A stretch of DNA of 64,000 nt, taken from positions 36,258-100,257 of the forward strand of contig JBBPIM010000004.1 of assembly GCA_038040325.1 (NCBI GenBank), in the 5' to 3' direction. The notes under the pieces are model-generated. The model made no database searches, was not told the DNA's origin, and was given only the letters and a program-made list of their open reading frames with translations. A program made the position numbers and the translations under genes. This DNA comes from Mayfieldus profundus. Its GTDB lineage: Bacteria; Actinomycetota; Thermoleophilia; Solirubrobacterales; 70-9. This document shows, piece by piece, positions 15,621 through 23,565 of this stretch; within the stretch, counting starts at the first letter, position 1; each line of letters opens with the position of its first letter.

Positions 15621-16964
15621 ATGGGGGCGAGGGCGAGACGGTTTGCCATTCTCGCGGCCGCGACAGGGATGCTGATCCTCACGCCCGCGGTTTCGCTCTC
15701 GGGCGCCGCGGCTGACGAGAACGCACGGGCGAACCGGGGGGCCGAGGTGGCGCCCGGCGTCTTCCTCGCCGGCGTCGAGGCTGCCTCGACACCCACCGGC
15801 GCGACCGCCCCGCCCCGGGCCCAAGGCACACGCACCCGCGAGCCGCGCATCGTGGGCGGGACCACGACGACGATCGAGGAGTGGCCGTGGCAGGTTGCCG
15901 TCGCGGACAACCCCGCGCTGTACAGCGGCAACGGCTTCCAGCGGCAGTTCTGCGGCGGCTCGCTCGTCGCCCCCACGATCGTCATCACTGCCGCTCATTG
16001 CGCGTTTGACGTCTTCGACGGCGGCAACGACTTCGACGATCCGGAGAACTTCTCGGTGATCACGGGTCGCACGACGCTCTCCAGCAGCCAGGGGCAGGAG
16101 ATCGACGTCGACAGCATCTGGTTTCCGGCCAACGGGATGGGTCAGCGGCTTTACAACCCCAACACCGACGAATGGGACGCGATCGTGCTGGTGCTGGCTT
16201 CGCCTTCGAGCTCGGGCACGATCAAGATCGCGGGGGCCGACGAGACGGCGCTGTGGGCCGCGGACAGCGTGGCGTGGGCCACCGGCTGGGGCACGACATC
16301 CTCCGGCGGCTCTAGAAGCGACACCCTGCGCGAGGTCCAGTTCCACATGATCGCCGACTCGACCTGCGGCTCACCGACCGTCTACGGCTCGGAGTTCAAG
16401 GCGCAGACGATGGTCTGCGCCGGCGAGTTAACCGGCGGCAAGGACACCTGCCAGGGCGACAGCGGCGGGCCGCTCACGGTCCCGATGGCGGGTGGCGGGT
16501 TTCGCCTCGTCGGCGACACGAGCTGGGGCTTCGGATGCGCGCTTCCCAACAACCCCGGCGTCTACGGCCGCCTCGCCGCCGACCCGATGCGAACCGTCTT
16601 TCGCAACGCCATTCTCGGCCTGGCCGGCGTCGACGTGGTCGGCTCGGGGGGCACGCCGCCGGCTGTACCCTCATCAACGGACACCGACTCCCCCGAGACG
16701 ACGATCACCAAGCACCCCAAGAAGCACGTCGAAAGCAGCCAGCAGAAGGTCTCGGTCAGGTTCAAGTTCAGCTCCGACGAGGCGGGCTCGAGCTTCCAGT
16801 GCAGGCTCGACCAGCGCCCGCTGCGGTCCTGTTCGGGGCCGAGGGACTACCGGGTCGGGACCCCGGACAACCCGCGCAAGCACCTGTTCAAGGTGTTTGC
16901 GACCGACCCGGCCGGGAACCGCGACCCGACCCCGGGGAAGTTCAGGTTCAGGGCCTCGAGTTGA
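15621..16964 (+). CDS. Secreted trypsin-like serine protease (S1) with C-terminal Ig-like domain
   Basis: A 447-residue exported protease. Signal peptide at 1-30; a propeptide ending at RIVGGT, the classic activation site after Arg; chymotrypsin-fold catalytic domain with H126 in TAAHC, D186 in EWDAIVL and S281 in GDSGGP. Trypsin-like Arg/Lys specificity is suggested by the KDTCQGDSGG context. After a proline/threonine linker, the last 90 residues form the same domain as in the divergent BNR-like protein (VRFKFSSDEAGSSFQCR ... FKVFATDPAGNRDPTP). The 3' end overlaps the convergent regulator gene by 17 bp. It may process neighbouring exported proteins, which is inference only. Confidence 0.92.
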   Translation: MGARARRFAILAAATGMLILTPAVSLSGAAADENARANRGAEVAPGVFLAGVEAASTPTGATAPPRAQGTRTREPRIVGGTTTTIEEWPWQVAVADNPALYSGNGFQRQFCGGSLVAPTIVITAAHCAFDVFDGGNDFDDPENFSVITGRTTLSSSQGQEIDVDSIWFPANGMGQRLYNPNTDEWDAIVLVLASPSSSGTIKIAGADETALWAADSVAWATGWGTTSSGGSRSDTLREVQFHMIADSTCGSPTVYGSEFKAQTMVCAGELTGGKDTCQGDSGGPLTVPMAGGGFRLVGDTSWGFGCALPNNPGVYGRLAADPMRTVFRNAILGLAGVDVVGSGGTPPAVPSSTDTDSPETTITKHPKKHVESSQQKVSVRFKFSSDEAGSSFQCRLDQRPLRSCSGPRDYRVGTPDNPRKHLFKVFATDPAGNRDPTPGKFRFRASS

Positions 16965-18144
16965 CGAAGTCGGTCAGCTCGAAGCGCGGCTCCTCGTCGA
17001 ACACGTCCCGCAACCGCTTGCGGAAGGCGTTGTAGCGGCGCTCGGCGTCACCGTGGCGACCCTGCTCGAGCAACAGCCCGATCAGGGCGTGGTGCAGCCG
17101 CTGGTCGAGCGGCCACAGGTCGATGCAGCGCTCGAGGTAGCTGCGGGCGGTCGCGGCGTCGTCGTTGGCGCGGCAGTGTTCGACCAGCACGCTCACAGCC
17201 TGATAGGCGAGGTTTCGGAACCTCTCGCGCTCCGGGAAGGCCCACTCGGCGTACGGCTCTTCCTCGAACAGATCGCCCCTGTAGAGATCCAGTGCCTGCT
17301 TCAGGCTGGCCACCGCGTCCGGCCTCTTGTCGAGCGTCGTCGCGGGCACCTGCTCCGCGACCGCGGCCAATGTCTCGAAGTCGTCCAGGTCCACCGCCAC
17401 GCGCGGGTCGAGCGCGTAGGTGCTGCTCGTGGATGTGATGAACGCCGACGGAGCCCTTGAGGCCCGCCCGGGCTCGAGCCGCTCGCGCAGGGCGTGGACG
17501 AAAAAGCGCACCGTGCTCCGCCCAGGTCGCTCCGCGCGGGGCCACAGGGCCTCGACGATCTCGTCCACGTGCGCCGGGCGGCCGCGGCGGGAGACCAGGT
17601 ACTTGAGCAGCTGTCCGGGGCGCTGCAGCAGCCAATCCCCCTCGACCGCGATCCCCTCCACCTCGACCTCGGTCCTGCCGAGCGCCCGGATCTGAAGTTC
17701 CGGCTCCGAGTCCCAGTGGACCTTGGTGCGGCGGCGGCGGTCGTGCAGGGGCGCTGGGCGCAGGTGCATCACCACCGTCGAGCCGTCCTCGGCGAGCCGG
17801 GCCGCCGTAATCCACGCGGCGTGTGTGGGCCGCTCGGCGGGCAGGCCGATCCGGAGCTCCGTCAGCGGCTCTTCCGATTCTGCGGCAAGCCTGGCGATGC
17901 AGTGCTGGTGGAGGGGCTCGTGACGGTGGCAGCCGAACAGCGAGCAGCAGGTCGCCTCATCCGGCCAGCTGCCGTGTGCCGCCGCCACGGTTCGCCGGGC
18001 CGTTTCGTTGGCATCGATGACGACGCCCTCGCCGTCGGTGACGAGGACGCCGAAGCGCAGCTCGTCGAGGATCCTGCCCGCGGCGGCAGCCGCCGGCCGA
18101 TCCGAGTCGTCGGGTTTTCCAACTGCCGTGGTCGTTTTCAACAT
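16948..18144 (-). CDS. PAS-BTAD transcriptional regulator (SARP-like)
   Basis: A 398-residue cytoplasmic regulator. An N-terminal PAS-like sensor (about 22-125: FGVLVTDGEGVVIDANETA) is followed by an OmpR-type winged helix (about 150-245: LQIRALGRTEVEVEG, LLKYLVSRRGRPAHVDEIVEALWP). The bacterial transcriptional activation domain of TPR-like helices is at about 255-395 (VDLDDFETLAA, LYRGDLFEEEPYAEW). A cysteine/histidine cluster lies in the PAS at residues 66-82. The ATG has a GGGAGG site 11 nt upstream. It diverges from the first glycan gene across 261 bp and is the best candidate to control the locus. Confidence 0.85.
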   Translation of the reverse strand: MLKTTTAVGKPDDSDRPAAAAAGRILDELRFGVLVTDGEGVVIDANETARRTVAAAHGSWPDEATCCSLFGCHRHEPLHQHCIARLAAESEEPLTELRIGLPAERPTHAAWITAARLAEDGSTVVMHLRPAPLHDRRRRTKVHWDSEPELQIRALGRTEVEVEGIAVEGDWLLQRPGQLLKYLVSRRGRPAHVDEIVEALWPRAERPGRSTVRFFVHALRERLEPGRASRAPSAFITSTSSTYALDPRVAVDLDDFETLAAVAEQVPATTLDKRPDAVASLKQALDLYRGDLFEEEPYAEWAFPERERFRNLAYQAVSVLVEHCRANDDAATARSYLERCIDLWPLDQRLHHALIGLLLEQGRHGDAERRYNAFRKRLRDVFDEEPRFELTDFVNSRP

Positions 18145-18405
18145 CCGCTCAGGCGCCTCCCACTAATTGAACCAAGTCGCCGCGCCCGCCGCGATCCCCG
18201 TCCGCACTTCTCACTGCCATCCCGTACTCGATATTTGCACTAACAGGGAACTAACGCCACCCAAACCGGCCTCAAACGGTCCGTGCGTATAAGTGGCTAC
18301 GGCACGGAAACGGCGCGTTGACGGCCCTTTGCCAACATCGCGACCTGGCGTTCTTGAAGTGGACCTGGATGTCCGAGGGGGGAGCACCCAACGTCTTCAG
18401 ATTTA
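18145..18405. promoter_or_regulatory. Divergent control region between the PAS-BTAD regulator and the first glycan gene
   Basis: 261 bp without a gene, noticeably less GC-rich than its surroundings (for example ATATTTGCACTAACAGG and CGTATAAGTGG). It must hold promoters in both directions. A TTGACG at 18318-18323 could be a -35 toward the plus-strand gene, but no good -10 follows at 17 nt. No clear operator repeat was seen for the BTAD protein. Confidence 0.4.
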
Positions 18406-20094
18406 ATGGAAGCTCAGTCCATTTCAAAAACCGACCAGTCTCTTGACCTCCCCGCTTCCGGGGAGGCGGTTCCCGCAAACCCGGCGACGTTCGAGTCGGG
18501 GCCTCTTGCCGCAGACCTGCCTGAGTCCCCGCAGCGTCAACGCCGGGGACTTGCCTTGCCCAGCGTCGCCGTCCCTCGCTGGGTGGGCATCGCGGTCGAT
18601 TACTTCGCTGCCTCGGCCGGGCTGCTCGCGATCACGCTTCTGGGCGGAGGCTCTCTTTCGCCCACGGCGCTTCTCGCGCCCATGCTGCTGGTCTATTTCA
18701 ACTGGGCGATCGGCCTCTACGGGCCCTCCCTGGCGGGACGCCAGACGACCGGGCGCCCCCGCACCCCCCTCGCACTGCTGCTCACCACAGGCATTTTCGC
18801 GTGGTGCGCGGGGGTCATCGAAAGCTCGTCCATCGGTGGAGGCAGTCTCGGCGCGGTCGACCAGCTGGTCCTCTGGGGCGGGGTGTTTGCCTCCGGACTC
18901 GCGAACCGAAGCACCGCGGCCGGCGCGGTCAAGCGCGCTGATCCTGAGCGCTGGCTCGTGGTGGGTGGGATCGGCGGCATCGAGCGGCTCGAGTACGCCC
19001 TTCGCGGGGATCGGGACCAAAATCTGGCACGGATCGTCGCTGCGCAGCCGATTCCGTCGAATGGGACCGTGCCGCTGGAGCGTCGTTCGGAGGCAATGGC
19101 CGCCGTCGAGAGCAGTGACGTGGATCGCGTGGTGCTCGCGCTCGGGGCCGTCGATTCCGGCACCGCACTCGAGCTCGTTCACACCTTCAAGGCGCTCGGT
19201 GTTCCGGTCAGCCTGCTCGAGCCGCCGCCGGATCTGACCGAAGGCCTGCCGCTCGCGGAGAGGCGGGTCGGACAGCTGCCGGTTGTCGACGTCGGACAGC
19301 TCACCCGTAACGGGCACGCCTCGCAGAACGGACACGCCGCCACCAACGGAAATGCCGCCATGAACGGACACGCCGCCACCAACGGACACACCGCCACCAA
19401 CTGGCACGCCGCTCGAAACGGCTGGAGGCCGCGCGTGAGCGTGATCATCCCGGCGCTCAACGAGGAGGAGAACCTGCCCCATGTCCTCGAGCGGCTCCCG
19501 GCACGCCTGCACGAAGTGATCCTGGTCGACGGCAGCTCCAACGACCAGACGGTGGAGGTCGCGATCAGGGAGCGACCCGGGATCCGTGTCCTCGCCCAGT
19601 CCGGACGCGGCAAGGGCGACGCCCTGCAGACGGGCTTCGCCGCGGTGACCGGAGACGTCATCGTCACCCTCGACGCCGACGGGTCTGCCGACCCGGCGGA
19701 GATCCCGCGCTTCGTCGAAACCCTCATGGCCGGGTCGGACTTCGCCAAGGGGTCCCGTTTCGTGGGTGACGGGGGAAGCGACGACATCACAGCGATCCGC
19801 CAGCTGGGCAACTGGGCGCTGAACACGACCGCAAACGCGCTCTACGGAACCCGCCACAGCGACCTCTGCTACGGCTACAACGCCTTCTGGACCCGTTGCC
19901 TTCCCTACATCTCGCTCGACGTCACGGGATTCGAGGTCGAGACTCTGATGACCCTGCGATCCGCAAAGGCGGGACTGAAGGTCAGCGAGGTGCCGAGCTA
20001 CGAGGCCAAGCGCCTGCACGGAAAGAGCAACCTGAAGATCTGGCGGGACGGCTTCCGGGTGCTGAGGACGATCATCAGGGAGCGCCAAGCGTAG
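18406..20094 (+). CDS. Membrane-anchored polyprenyl-phosphate glycosyltransferase: sugar-phosphotransferase-type N-terminus fused to GT2
   Basis: A 562-residue chimera. Residues about 55-165 contain four hydrophobic helices. Residues about 180-290 are a Rossmann-like domain (RWLVVGGIGGIERLEYAL ... VVLALGAVDSGTALELVHTFKALGVPVSLLEPP). Both resemble the non-catalytic front half of WbaP-type polyprenyl glycosylphosphotransferases. The catalytic phosphotransferase half is absent. After six NGHAAT-type hexapeptides (302-338) comes a DPM1/GtrB-like GT2 (about 343-562: VSVIIPALNEEENL, VTLDADGSADP, HGKSNLKIWRDG). It would load a hexose from an NDP-sugar onto polyprenyl phosphate. The ATG has no close ribosome binding site. 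It overlaps the convergent methyltransferase gene by 20 bp. Confidence 0.8.
   Translation: MEAQSISKTDQSLDLPASGEAVPANPATFESGPLAADLPESPQRQRRGLALPSVAVPRWVGIAVDYFAASAGLLAITLLGGGSLSPTALLAPMLLVYFNWAIGLYGPSLAGRQTTGRPRTPLALLLTTGIFAWCAGVIESSSIGGGSLGAVDQLVLWGGVFASGLANRSTAAGAVKRADPERWLVVGGIGGIERLEYALRGDRDQNLARIVAAQPIPSNGTVPLERRSEAMAAVESSDVDRVVLALGAVDSGTALELVHTFKALGVPVSLLEPPPDLTEGLPLAERRVGQLPVVDVGQLTRNGHASQNGHAATNGNAAMNGHAATNGHTATNWHAARNGWRPRVSVIIPALNEEENLPHVLERLPARLHEVILVDGSSNDQTVEVAIRERPGIRVLAQSGRGKGDALQTGFAAVTGDVIVTLDADGSADPAEIPRFVETLMAGSDFAKGSRFVGDGGSDDITAIRQLGNWALNTTANALYGTRHSDLCYGYNAFWTRCLPYISLDVTGFEVETLMTLRSAKAGLKVSEVPSYEAKRLHGKSNLKIWRDGFRVLRTIIRERQA
19309..19422 (+). repeat. 18-bp tandem repeat encoding NGHAAT hexapeptides
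   Basis: Six imperfect 18-bp units (consensus AACGGACACGCCGCCACC) plus a seventh AACGGC. They encode the linker between the membrane part and the GT2 domain. An 18-bp period keeps the frame, so copy number could vary without breaking the gene. Confidence 0.85.
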
Positions 20095-20875
20095 CTTCGC
20101 CTCGCAGCTTTCGGATCACGCAGACGACCCAGCCAGCCCCTTCGTCTTTGTCGTTGGACTCCAACCTGCAGTGGGTCTCAGCCCGGCCGGCAAGCGTCTC
20201 GGTCAAGTCGGACTCGTATCCCGGTCGCCAGATCACGAACCGGCCGTCTCGCTCGTCGAAGTTCCACTGGTGGAGCTGGACGTAGGCCTGGTTGACCGCC
20301 TCGTTGCGCACATGCCGCAGGACCACATACCCCTCCGGACGCACGACGCCGAGCATGTTTTCGATGATCAGCACCGGATCAACGGCGTGATCGAGCGCAT
20401 TTCGCGAGTAGGCGATGTCGAATCGGTCGGGCCCGAAGCGCTGCAACAGCCGCTCTCCCTCCGCCCGCTCTGTGCGGGCCGGGGGGTCGATGCCTCGTTT
20501 AGCCAGCAGGCGTCCGTACTGATCGGCCAGAGGATCCACCGGGGTCAGAGACAGCGTCTTGCCAGGGAACCGGTAGCCCACCCCTGACACCGGGCCCGCG
20601 CCGACGTCAAGGATCGAGACCTGCTTCTGCGCAAGGCTCGCCAGGACCTCGCAAAGGGCCGGGTCGGCAACCTCCGCGTTCGGGTCGAGGCGATAGCTGT
20701 AGTCGTTCGCCCACTTGCCACCCTGGTTCGACAGCCAATCCCGCCAGTAATCGACCTCTTCTCGTAGCGCACGCCTGCGGGCGCGGACTGGGTCGCTACG
20801 GGTCCGCCATCCCTGCTCACCCCGACGACCGAAGCCGCGAGCAAGGCGGCCGGCGATCGCACGAAAATCCCGCAT
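20075..20875 (-). CDS. Class I SAM-dependent methyltransferase
   Basis: A 266-residue cytoplasmic protein. SAM-binding motif I reads SILDVGAGPVSGVG (about 92-105), followed by an acidic LTPVDPLAD after the second strand. FDIAYSRNALDHAVDP (motif IV region) and a post-VI strand follow. Probably methylates a sugar or glycan intermediate of this locus; the acceptor is unknown. ATG 20875 is preferred over the GTG at 20884 because a TAGGGT -10 box sits 7 nt before it and overlaps the GTG. The 3' end overlaps the fused GT gene by 20 bp. Confidence 0.85.
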   Translation of the reverse strand: MRDFRAIAGRLARGFGRRGEQGWRTRSDPVRARRRALREEVDYWRDWLSNQGGKWANDYSYRLDPNAEVADPALCEVLASLAQKQVSILDVGAGPVSGVGYRFPGKTLSLTPVDPLADQYGRLLAKRGIDPPARTERAEGERLLQRFGPDRFDIAYSRNALDHAVDPVLIIENMLGVVRPEGYVVLRHVRNEAVNQAYVQLHQWNFDERDGRFVIWRPGYESDLTETLAGRAETHCRLESNDKDEGAGWVVCVIRKLRGEATLGAP

Positions 20876-20882
20876 TCGACCC

Positions 20883-20888
20883 ACCCTA
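20883..20888 (-). promoter_or_regulatory. -10 box of the methyltransferase gene
   Basis: TAGGGT ends 7 nt before ATG 20875. It lies only 4 bp from the opposite-facing -10 box at 20893-20898, so the two promoters cannot be occupied together. Confidence 0.5.
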
Positions 20889-20892
20889 GCCT

Positions 20893-20898
20893 TAACAT
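20893..20898 (+). promoter_or_regulatory. -10 box of the GT-C operon
   Basis: TAACAT ends 7 nt before the GTG at 20906. Confidence 0.5.
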
Positions 20899-20905
20899 CG
20901 CCGGC

Positions 20906-22783
20906 GTGACCGCGCTGATCGCCAGGGAGGTGGCCAGGGATACGGTCGCCTTGGAGGCAGACCGGTCGGCGCCCGGCTCGCGGATCGGCCAGGTTCCGCT
21001 GATCGCGTTTCTCGCGGGGATCGGCCTGCTGGTCTGCTCGGTTGCCGACGCCTTGGCGCGCGCCACGCTGGCGCCGTCACCGCTGATCTATTGGGCCGGC
21101 ATTCTCATCATCGGCCTGCCGATCTTCTATCGGCTCCTCTCCAGGGAGGCATCCCCCGGTGAACGGCTCGCGCTCGTCTGCGTTCTCGCTATGGCCCTTT
21201 ATGGGGTCAAGCTGGCGCAGGAGCCATTCCTGTTCACGTTCCCGGACGAGTTCACCCACAGCTACAACGCCAACCAGATCGAGCTGCATCACCATCTCTT
21301 CCATCCCAATTCGCTGCTGGTGGTGAGCCCGTACTACCCAGGGCTCGAAGGAGCAACCTCGGCGTTGATGATGTTGACAGGGATGTCCAGCTACGTTGCG
21401 GGAATCATCGTCGTCGGGGCCGCTCGGCTGACCCTCGTGATCGCGCTGTTCCTGCTGTTTGGGCGTATCAGCGGCTCCGCCCGTATTGCGGGGATCGGCG
21501 TCGCGATATATGCCGGAAACCCCAATTTCATGTTCTTCGGCGCCCAGTACTCCTACGGTTCCCTTGCCCTTCCGCTGCTCGTGGTCCTCCTGATGGCCCT
21601 CGCCGAACGCGATGCCTTCCCTCGATCGTGGTCCTGGGCCTGGTCGGTGCCGATCGTGCTCGGAACGGCGGCCCTCGTGGTGACCCACCACCTGACCTCC
21701 TACGCACTAACAGGGATCTTGCTCACCCTGGCGCTCGCGCACGTGCTTGTCCACCGACGGGTGGAATGGCGAAATCCATTGCCGTTCGCAATCCTGGCCG
21801 GAGGGTTGAGCGCGATCTGGCTCCTCGTGGTTGCCAGCGCAACCCTGAGCTACCTCGAGGCGCCGTTGGCAAGGGCGATCAGGGAGACCTGGAACACGAT
21901 CACAGGTGATACAGGCACACGCGATTTGTTCCAGTCCGGGGGCTCCAGCTCCGGTACGAGGGTCCCGGTTTCCACCCCCGTGGTGGCCCAAATCTTCGCG
22001 TTTGCCTCCGTGGTCATCCTGCTCATCGGCCTTCCCCTCGGCCTCTGGCAGGTGTGGCGACGTCATCGAACCAAGGCTTTTGCCCTGATGTTCTCGCTGG
22101 CGGCCATCGGGTTCTTCGGCGTGCTCGGACTCCGGTTCGCCCCGGCTGCGTGGGAGGCCGGCAACCGCGCGGCCGAATACCTGTTCCTCGGGCTCGCGTT
22201 CGTAGTCGCGCTGGCGATCGTATCCGTGTATTCACTCCTGGAGGGCCGGAGGGTCCGGCTCGGCCGCGGGCTGCTCACGGCGTGCCTAGGGGTCTTGCTG
22301 ACGGGGGGAGCGATCAGCGGCTGGCCCTGGGATCAGCATCTCGCTCAGCCGATCACCGCCACCTCAGATGGGCGCCGCTTCGAGTCCGAGCCGCTCGGAA
22401 TGGCTCGTTGGGCGCGAGGCCACTTCCCCGGTCAGAAGTTCGCGGCTACCGAGATCGACGCTCGTCTTCTCATCGATCCCGGGGGAGCCAGGGTGTATTC
22501 CGGGTATACCCTCGAAGTCCAGGACATCCTGGACGCGACCAAGCTCGAGCCGTGGCACACGGCGGACCTACGGCGCAACAAGACCCGCTACGTGGTCGCC
22601 GATCGCCGGCGGACAAGCAGGGATCTCATCAGGGGTTACTTCCTCTCGCTGCTGCCGCCGGCAGGAAAGCGGTACCGCCCGCTGCCGAGGGGAACGACGG
22701 CCAAGTTCGAGCAGATCCCCACTGCGGCCCGCATGTTCGACAGCGGCAACATCGTCGTCTTCGACATCGAGGCCGGCCGATGA
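20906..22783 (+). CDS. Polytopic GT-C-like glycosyltransferase or glycan polymerase
   Basis: A 625-residue membrane protein with about eleven to twelve hydrophobic helices in residues 30-480 and a soluble C-terminal portion of about 140 residues. The first large outer loop has FPDEFTH (about residue 114). An acidic pair at this place is typical of GT-C enzymes, which use polyprenyl-phosphate sugars outside the membrane. No closer family is recognised; a Wzy-like polymerase is an alternative. The stop overlaps the next ATG by 4 bp (ATGA), starting a four-gene operon that runs to 25963. Confidence 0.7.
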   Translation: MTALIAREVARDTVALEADRSAPGSRIGQVPLIAFLAGIGLLVCSVADALARATLAPSPLIYWAGILIIGLPIFYRLLSREASPGERLALVCVLAMALYGVKLAQEPFLFTFPDEFTHSYNANQIELHHHLFHPNSLLVVSPYYPGLEGATSALMMLTGMSSYVAGIIVVGAARLTLVIALFLLFGRISGSARIAGIGVAIYAGNPNFMFFGAQYSYGSLALPLLVVLLMALAERDAFPRSWSWAWSVPIVLGTAALVVTHHLTSYALTGILLTLALAHVLVHRRVEWRNPLPFAILAGGLSAIWLLVVASATLSYLEAPLARAIRETWNTITGDTGTRDLFQSGGSSSGTRVPVSTPVVAQIFAFASVVILLIGLPLGLWQVWRRHRTKAFALMFSLAAIGFFGVLGLRFAPAAWEAGNRAAEYLFLGLAFVVALAIVSVYSLLEGRRVRLGRGLLTACLGVLLTGGAISGWPWDQHLAQPITATSDGRRFESEPLGMARWARGHFPGQKFAATEIDARLLIDPGGARVYSGYTLEVQDILDATKLEPWHTADLRRNKTRYVVADRRRTSRDLIRGYFLSLLPPAGKRYRPLPRGTTAKFEQIPTAARMFDSGNIVVFDIEAGR

Positions 22784-23565
22784 GGGGTCACCAGGATCTC
22801 GCTGTGGCGGCGGCGGCGGCCGTCACCTGCGCGCTGTTTGCGCTCTTGGTCCCGTTCGAGTTGGTCCGGTTGGCCGTCGCAGTGCCTCTGGCCCTTCTCT
22901 TGCCTGGGTATGCCATCTCCGCTGCCGCGTTCGGGCCACGGCCACCCGGGCCGGTGCGGCTGCTGGCGCTGAGCCTCGGTTTGAGCCTGATAACGCTTGT
23001 GCTCGGCACCCTGGTGTTGAACTACGCGCCCGGGGGTTTGCGCGCCGGAAGCTGGGCAGCGCTGCTCGTCCTGGTCGTGCTCGTCGGCTGCGTGGTGGCG
23101 GCGGTGCGGCGGGGAGAGGCCCCGAGTGGTCGATTCCGTTGGCCGCGGCCCCGGCTAACTCGCTCGGAGGGGGGGCTGCTGCTGGGAGCAGCACTCGCCT
23201 TCGCCGCGGCCGGGGTGATCTCCTCGACGGCGCTGCCAGCAAAGAATGCGGAGGGGTACACACGACTCTGGATGTTGCCGGCCAGCGGTGCCGAGGCGTC
23301 AGGCGTACGCGTCGGTGTCATCAACCAGGAGCACGACACCGTGGCTTATAGGCTCGAGGTGCAGCTGGGCCACCGCCGCAATCCCGTTGTGAGGCGTTTT
23401 TTCCTACAGCCCGGCCAGAAGCGAAGGGTGCAGATACCGGTCGGGGGCCTACCCACGCCGGCCAAGCCCGTCCCCGTCACGGCGTTGCTCTTCCGGCGCG
23501 CCGATCCCGATACGGCATACCGGCGGGTGACGGGCTGGACTCGGGGAGCCCGCGCGACCCCATGA
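22780..23565 (+). CDS. DUF1616-type membrane protein
   Basis: A 261-residue protein. About four hydrophobic helices (residues 8-110 and 135-155) include the LLLPGYAISAAAF and LNYAPGGLR patterns of DUF1616. An extracellular beta-rich tail follows with EGYTRLWML, VRVGVINQEHDTVAYRLEV and RRFFLQPGQKRRVQIPV, also characteristic. In known genomes DUF1616 proteins occur with surface-polysaccharide genes; their biochemical role is not established. It is coupled on both sides by 4-bp ATGA overlaps, so it is probably made in fixed ratio with the GT-C-like enzyme and the following GT2. Confidence 0.75.
   Translation: MRGHQDLAVAAAAAVTCALFALLVPFELVRLAVAVPLALLLPGYAISAAAFGPRPPGPVRLLALSLGLSLITLVLGTLVLNYAPGGLRAGSWAALLVLVVLVGCVVAAVRRGEAPSGRFRWPRPRLTRSEGGLLLGAALAFAAAGVISSTALPAKNAEGYTRLWMLPASGAEASGVRVGVINQEHDTVAYRLEVQLGHRRNPVVRRFFLQPGQKRRVQIPVGGLPTPAKPVPVTALLFRRADPDTAYRRVTGWTRGARATP

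Noticed and set aside
19309..19422. Possible CRISPR-like or minisatellite array
   Set aside because: 18-bp units with no spacers, in frame and coding for a regular hexapeptide linker.
20906..22783. Wzy polymerase or O-antigen ligase
   Set aside because: Helix count fits, but no family motif could be seen. The acidic pair in the first outer loop fits GT-C better, so only a GT-C-like call is made.
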